A stretch of DNA of 8,014 bases, from positions 1 to 8,014 of the forward strand of contig DAIMYQ010000047.1 of NCBI GenBank assembly GCA_036734385.1, given 5' to 3'. The translations under genes were made by a program, and so were the position numbers. The notes beneath the pieces are model-generated. The model was given only the letters and a program-made list of their open reading frames with translations, did no database searches and was not told the DNA's origin. Numbering within the stretch: the stretch's first letter is position 1; every line of letters starts with the position of its first letter. This DNA is from JAAYPI01 sp036734385 (lineage in GTDB: Bacteria; Bacteroidota; Bacteroidia; Bacteroidales; Paludibacteraceae). Of the stretch, positions 5,135-8,014 are shown in pieces.

Positions 5135-5851
5135 ATGACAGAGGGAAGACGAAAAATAGAAGGTATTATCCTCTACAAGGATAAGATGAAAACGGCACTT
5201 GACACGTTAGATGATGAGCAACTCGGTTGTCTTTTACGTGCTTTTCTTGACTGGGCTTGGAATGGAACAGAGCCTCAGTTTTCAGATTTGGGTTTGAGAT
5301 ATGCTTTTAATGACTGGAAAACCAAGGCGAAAGAAGACTTCGCTAAATATGACAGGGTAGTTGATAGAAACAGAGCAAACGGAAGTCTTGGAGGACGACC
5401 TAAAAAAGAAGAAACCCAAGAAAACCCAAAAAACCCAATGGGTTATTTGGAAACCCAAGAAAACCCAAAAAACCCTAACAATAACAATAACAATAATATT
5501 AATATTAATAATATTAATATAAAAGAAAATATAAAAGAAAAAAAAGCCGCAGACAAGTCTGCTACAAAAAAATCACTTGAAGAGAGAAAAAAAGATTTTT
5601 ATGAAAGTCTCGTACCATACATCGATAAATACGATAGGCAGATGATTCGGGATTTTTACGATTACTGGTCGCAAGTTAACGAAGGAGGTAAAAAAATGCT
5701 TTGGGAAATGCAGAAAGCGTTTGAAATATCAAAGAGACTTGCAACATGGAGTAGCAGAAGAAAATCGTCTTCGCAAACACAAGAAGAAAGTTTGTACCGA
5801 AATGCACCTCAGGATAAATGGGCACAGGCAAAGAAAGAAAAATGGATTTAA
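5135..5851 (+). CDS. Phage replication initiator / replisome organizer, DUF6291-like
   Basis: 238 aa. Residues 5-75 (ILYKDKMKTALDTLDDEQLG, AFLDWAWNG, LRYAFNDWKTKA) match the DUF6291-type N-terminal domain of phage replication proteins. RNRANGSLGGRPKK (78-91) follows, a conserved basic AT-hook-like junction. Residues 92-150 are a low-complexity linker with two ETQENPKNP repeats and an Asn/Ile run. The C-terminal domain (155-205: YIDKYDRQMIRDFYDYWSQV, then KKMLWEMQKAFEISKRLATW) resembles the DnaD-like C-terminus of Bacteroidetes phage initiators. It would bind the origin and bring in helicase through the DnaC-like loader encoded next, whose start codon overlaps its stop. The linker DNA itself looks like an origin (see 5411-5547). 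Confidence 0.82.
   Translation: MTEGRRKIEGIILYKDKMKTALDTLDDEQLGCLLRAFLDWAWNGTEPQFSDLGLRYAFNDWKTKAKEDFAKYDRVVDRNRANGSLGGRPKKEETQENPKNPMGYLETQENPKNPNNNNNNNININNINIKENIKEKKAADKSATKKSLEERKKDFYESLVPYIDKYDRQMIRDFYDYWSQVNEGGKKMLWEMQKAFEISKRLATWSSRRKSSSQTQEESLYRNAPQDKWAQAKKEKWI
5411..5547. other. Candidate replication origin inside the initiator gene
   Basis: Six AAACCC elements start at 5412, 5422, 5431, 5451, 5461 and 5470, so the spacings are 10, 9, 20, 10 and 9 bp, about one or two helical turns. They form two identical 26-bp direct repeats (5411-5436 and 5450-5475). A small inverted element AACCCA-A-TGGGTT lies between the halves (5432-5444). Directly to the right, 5476-5547 is almost pure A+T (AATAATATTAATATT-like), a good candidate for DNA unwinding. 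Phased iterons plus an A+T tract inside the initiator gene is the layout of phage lambda ori in gene O. The assignment is structural inference; the repeats also encode a flexible linker. Confidence 0.45.
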
Positions 5852-6531
5852 ACATAAAAAGTATGGAAAAGATAGATGAAATTTTAAGAAATGCAAAAAT
5901 GAACAGCGGAATCAAAAGGCAGATGTTCCGTTTGGATTTTGACAGAGCAGTCAAACATTTCAAAATGTTTGCAGATGCGCGGCTTGAAAGTAAAGAACAG
6001 AAATTCGTAATGTGCAACGAGGTTGAAAAAATTATCGACTGGCTTTATGTATGCAACAAGTTTGAAACAGATTACACGAAGGGAATCTTAATAAAAGGAA
6101 CGACCGGAAAGGGTAAGACGTTCCTGTTTGATGTTTTTTCAGACTTGTGCAAGATTGACGAGCCTGTCTATCTGTCAACTGGTAAAACGAGAAACATTAG
6201 ACCGATAAAGGTAAATGCAAGACAGATAGCGAGCGAATTTTCAAAACAAGGTTGGGAAGGGCTTGAAAGATATTTTACAATGAATAGTTTGTTAATTGAT
6301 GATATTGGAGCAGAGCAACAAAGCAACCATTACGGAAATAAAGTGTCGGCAATTACTGAAATTATAGATAGACGCGAAGAAAAAAACCTTTTGACATTCG
6401 GAACTACCAATTGTGAGAAATTGTCCGAAATATACGACGATAGGACGGTATCTCGTATAGCTTCTATCTTTAATATCTGGTACATAGAAAACGATGTCGA
6501 TTACAGAATGGACCCAAATAAAATTGCATAG
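5842..6531 (+). CDS. dnaC-like: DnaC-like helicase loader, AAA+ ATPase
   Basis: 229 aa from the ATG at 5842, which is preceded by an A-rich leader and overlaps the upstream stop by ten bases. In-frame ATGs at 5818 and 5863 are alternatives. Motifs are Walker A GTTGKGKT (86-93), Walker B LLIDDIGAE (150-158), the sensor-1-like TFGTTN (185-190), and R201/R205 in DDRTVSRI as arginine-finger candidates. This is the DnaC/IstB clade of AAA+ proteins. DnaC-type phage proteins load the replicative helicase onto DNA at sites marked by an initiator. The neighbour upstream is that initiator, and no helicase gene is in the window, so it may use the host DnaB. IstB is unlikely because no IstA transposase is present. 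Confidence 0.88.
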   Translation: MDLNIKSMEKIDEILRNAKMNSGIKRQMFRLDFDRAVKHFKMFADARLESKEQKFVMCNEVEKIIDWLYVCNKFETDYTKGILIKGTTGKGKTFLFDVFSDLCKIDEPVYLSTGKTRNIRPIKVNARQIASEFSKQGWEGLERYFTMNSLLIDDIGAEQQSNHYGNKVSAITEIIDRREEKNLLTFGTTNCEKLSEIYDDRTVSRIASIFNIWYIENDVDYRMDPNKIA

Positions 6532-6532
6532 T

Positions 6533-6775
6533 ATGTGGAGCAGAACGAGATACAGAGATTGTTTTCCTGAATTAGAGGGAAAGTACAATGTAAGGATAGA
6601 GAGATACAACGAATTTGACAACGAATCATACGAACTGCTGAGCGATTCGGAGTATTACGAAGTGTACGACAGCGAAGACAAATTTATGTTCGATGTTGAC
6701 GGAGCATATACGGATATTGAGTTTCAGATAGAAGAAAAACTAAAAGAACGATTGAAATATGAATACAATGAGTAA
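6533..6775 (+). CDS. Small acidic hypothetical protein
   Basis: 80 aa from the ATG at 6533, one base after the helicase-loader stop; an in-frame ATG at 6494 would give 93 aa but overlaps the loader by 38 bases and is less likely. The N-terminus is basic (MWSRTRYRD). The remainder is rich in Asp, Glu and Tyr (NEFDNESYELLSDSEYYEVY), and the C-terminus is a helix (IEEKLKERLKYEYNE). Strong acidity with aromatic residues is seen in phage DNA-mimic and inhibitor proteins, but that alone is weak evidence. There is no known motif and I do not recognise a family. It overlaps the next gene at ATGAGTAA. Confidence 0.68.
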   Translation: MWSRTRYRDCFPELEGKYNVRIERYNEFDNESYELLSDSEYYEVYDSEDKFMFDVDGAYTDIEFQIEEKLKERLKYEYNE

Positions 6776-6947
6776 AAAAGAGTTCTACGAAGAACTTGAA
6801 AGGGAAAGGCAGTCTTCGGTAAAGATAGTGGTAATAGGAGTTGTGGTTGTATTGGTCGCACTGATAATTGCTATTGCCGCAATTGCCGACTCAAAAAGCG
6901 AAGAAAAAAAGTTAACGGAATACCATGACAATGTAATGATTGCTTGA
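6768..6947 (+). CDS. Single-pass small membrane protein
   Basis: 59 aa from the ATG at 6768, which overlaps the preceding stop (ATGAGTAA). An in-frame ATG at 6759 would add three residues. Layout: a charged N-terminus MSKKEFYEELERERQSSVK, one very hydrophobic helix IVVIGVVVVLVALIIAIAAI (residues about 20-39), then a short charged tail ADSKSEEKKLTEYHDN. No lipobox is visible. Which side of the membrane each end faces is unclear, since both flanks have lysines. It is encoded in the early region away from the lysis cassette, so a holin role is unlikely. Superinfection exclusion or a host-envelope function is possible but purely speculative. Confidence 0.68.
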   Translation: MSKKEFYEELERERQSSVKIVVIGVVVVLVALIIAIAAIADSKSEEKKLTEYHDNVMIA

Positions 6948-6949
6948 TT

Positions 6950-7156
6950 ATGGCAACACTATTTGAAGAAGAAAATTACTTTGAGTCAGACCGTTGGGGA
7001 TATCTCACATTCGTTGAATCGATAGGCAAGAAAGATTGTCTGTATTGCCTACTGAGGTACGAAGACGATGAATGCAATAGGGCACGTTGCTGCAAGGGAA
7101 AACGGACAGACGGAAAAAATGGTTTTTTCACTATCAGACAGATGCTTAAAAAATGA
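6950..7156 (+). CDS. Small cysteine-rich, probable zinc-binding protein
   Basis: 68 aa from the ATG at 6950, two bases after the upstream stop; a TTG at 6944 is an alternative start. Cysteines C30 and C33 (CLYC), C42 and C47/C48 (ECNRARCC) are followed by KRTDGKNGFF. The pattern C-x2-C...C-x4-C...R-x-DG-x-x-G-x-F is one I associate with small uncharacterised Bacteroidetes phage proteins. Zinc binding by four of the cysteines is likely. The conserved DG-GFF segment after the cluster suggests a compact single domain. Function is unknown. It ends the run of closely packed early genes; 28 bases follow before the next micro-ORF. Confidence 0.72.
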   Translation: MATLFEEENYFESDRWGYLTFVESIGKKDCLYCLLRYEDDECNRARCCKGKRTDGKNGFFTIRQMLKK

Positions 7157-7184
7157 TTAAAAATAAAGAATAGAGGAATAGATT

Positions 7185-7244
7185 ATGGAAAATAAAATTT
7201 ATTGTAACAAAGCAGGAATATTTACAAAAAATCAAGGAATATGA
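7185..7244 (+). CDS. 19-codon micro-ORF coupled to the next gene
   Basis: The ATG at 7185 opens a frame encoding MENKIYCNKAGIFTKNQGI and stops at TGA 7242-7244. This stop overlaps the ATG of the following gene in an ATGA junction. An A-rich leader with an AGAGGA element lies at 7172-7177, about seven bases before the start. It may be a leader peptide that sets translation of the downstream gene, or a genuine tiny protein. Its existence rests only on the coupling arrangement and the absence of any other gene in the gap. Confidence 0.35.
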   Translation: MENKIYCNKAGIFTKNQGI

Positions 7245-7861
7245 ACAAGCTAAACGAAATTAAGGATATCTACATAGGTCGTGACGCTATTGTTTTCGGT
7301 TGTGGCACTTCTGTACGGTTGTTCGACAAATACAAGAAAAGCAGACCGAAAAACCTGCTCATTCTCGGTGTTAATGACATTGGCGAATATATCACACCAG
7401 ATTACCACTGCATTTTTGATGGGCCAGAGGCATTCACGCCTGAACGGCTTAATACTGTTGTTGAAACAAACGCACCTCTTATCACAGATCGATACATTGA
7501 CTGGGATAAACTCGGTAAAGATGTTATTTCCGTTAATTTAAACGGACGTGGGGTTTGGCACGAATTTGACAACGACAACACAATCCCATATGGTATTGTT
7601 TCTCCGTACACTGCAATAGTATGTGCCTACTATCTCGGTTGCAGAAGAATTGGTATGCTCGGAGTTGATTTCACACCAAACCATTACAACCGAAAAGACG
7701 GAGACCATAACCAGACACACAGGCTCGAAAAGATAAACGAGGAGTTCTCATGCCTTGAAAGCGATTTGTTTGTCCGTAGATGCACTCTCGTAAATCTTTC
7801 GCCAGATAGCGAGATACACTCAGTAACCAAAATGGATATCGAAGACTTTCTGAAGATATGA
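7241..7861 (+). CDS. DUF115/GT42-like Rossmann-fold protein
   Basis: 206 aa. The N-terminus carries a nucleotide-binding-like strand-loop (residues 15-25, DAIVFGCGTSV), then LLILGVNDIG (39-48) and YHCIFDGPEAF (55-65). The second half has SPYTAIVCAYYLGCRRIGML (121-140) followed by GVDFTP (141-146), and ends with LVNLSPDSEIHSV (183-195). 'G-x-G-x-S' near the start together with 'A-Y-x-LGC-x-x-I-x-x-x-GVDF' and 'VNLSPDS' is reminiscent of DUF115/MAF-like and GT42 sialyltransferase-like proteins. Those transfer or handle sugar nucleotides. The identification is from memory and moderate. A glycan-modifying job (host surface or virion) would fit. The gene lies between replication and the next operon and is coupled to a micro-ORF. 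Confidence 0.6.
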   Translation: MNKLNEIKDIYIGRDAIVFGCGTSVRLFDKYKKSRPKNLLILGVNDIGEYITPDYHCIFDGPEAFTPERLNTVVETNAPLITDRYIDWDKLGKDVISVNLNGRGVWHEFDNDNTIPYGIVSPYTAIVCAYYLGCRRIGMLGVDFTPNHYNRKDGDHNQTHRLEKINEEFSCLESDLFVRRCTLVNLSPDSEIHSVTKMDIEDFLKI

Positions 7862-7920
7862 AAAACAAACCGTATGTAATTGAGTACGAATTTGAACACA
7901 TTTTAAAAAAAATGACTATT

Positions 7921-7951
7921 TTTGTTTTGTTTGAATTCAGTTGTATATTTG
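7921..7951 (+). promoter_or_regulatory. Bacteroidetes consensus promoter
   Basis: TTTG at 7921-7924 and TATATTTG at 7944-7951 are separated by 19 bp. This fits the Bacteroidetes primary-sigma consensus (TTTG, 19-21 bp, TAnnTTTG) exactly. Transcription would begin near 7957-7960, some ten bases before the start codon at 7969. It would therefore drive the gene that begins at the right edge of the window with a very short leader. Confidence 0.72.
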
Positions 7952-7968
7952 ACTAAATCATAACATGT

Positions 7969-8014
7969 ATGGGTATAGAAAAAAAAAAGGCAGAGCATTT
8001 GTGGGAAATAGTGA
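7969..8014 (+). CDS. Start of a downstream gene (partial), function unknown
   Basis: The ATG at 7969 opens a frame encoding MGIEKKKAEHLWEIV that runs off the right edge. A competing ATG at 7965 in another frame gives MYGYRKKKGRAFVG; the 7969 frame is preferred for its helix-like composition. It follows the consensus promoter by about 18 bases. Given the late/early layout, the packaging genes (terminase small subunit first) would be a natural continuation, but 15 residues cannot show this. Confidence 0.45.
   Translation, partial: MGIEKKKAEHLWEIV

Noticed and set aside
6768..6947. Type I toxin or holin
   Set aside because: A single membrane helix fits many roles; it is outside the lysis cassette and no antitoxin RNA or antisense promoter is visible.
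7858..7956. 32-codon frame overlapping the end of the DUF115-like gene (ATGA)
   Set aside because: It contains the consensus promoter for the next gene and has no recognisable protein features; the overlap alone is too weak.

Overview
The window looks like part of a double-stranded DNA phage or prophage that infects a Bacteroidetes host (Bacteroides/Prevotella-like). Four things point there: a textbook Bacteroidetes sigma-type promoter (TTTG, 19-nt spacer, TATATTTG) at 7921-7951; translation starts preceded by A-rich leaders rather than Shine-Dalgarno sites; a DUF5675-type lysis gene; and the family mix. All convincing genes lie on the + strand and are packed with overlaps or gaps of a few bases. 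No integrase is present, and the only repressor-like sequence (minus strand) appears broken, so the lifestyle cannot be decided from this window.

Region 1 (1-1986) is the end of the late operon. It holds the last codons of a tail or fibre protein, an unknown 168-aa protein, and a likely lysis cassette: a short membrane/coiled-coil protein (holin position), a DUF5675 protein with an HAGN...SxGC motif (candidate endolysin), and a protein with an N-terminal lipobox and a C-terminal membrane helix (candidate unimolecular spanin). A strong intrinsic terminator at 2025-2061 closes it.

Region 2 (1987-2357, about 370 bp without an intact gene) holds that terminator, a minus-strand helix-turn-helix remnant without a start codon, and four tandem 12-bp units just before the early operon.

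Region 3 (2358-7156) is the early operon for DNA metabolism. It starts with a 49-aa HTH protein, two unknowns and a zinc-ribbon protein. Next come a Rad52/Sak-like annealing protein, a PD-(D/E)XK nuclease with a Gp157-like tail, and a very short SSB-like protein. These three would form a recombination and ssDNA-handling set. A tRNA-like relic follows, then a replication initiator/organizer (DUF6291-like) and a DnaC-like helicase loader. The initiator gene contains helically phased AAACCC repeats next to an almost pure A+T tract, which resembles a lambda-type origin inside an O-like gene. Three small unknown proteins end the region.

Region 4 (7157-8014) has a 19-codon micro-ORF coupled by ATGA to a DUF115-like Rossmann protein, then a promoter and the first 15 codons of the next gene, which probably begins the next transcription unit. 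The most noteworthy points are the intragenic candidate origin, the tRNA-like relic, the 12-bp repeat array, the decayed repressor and the miniature SSB.
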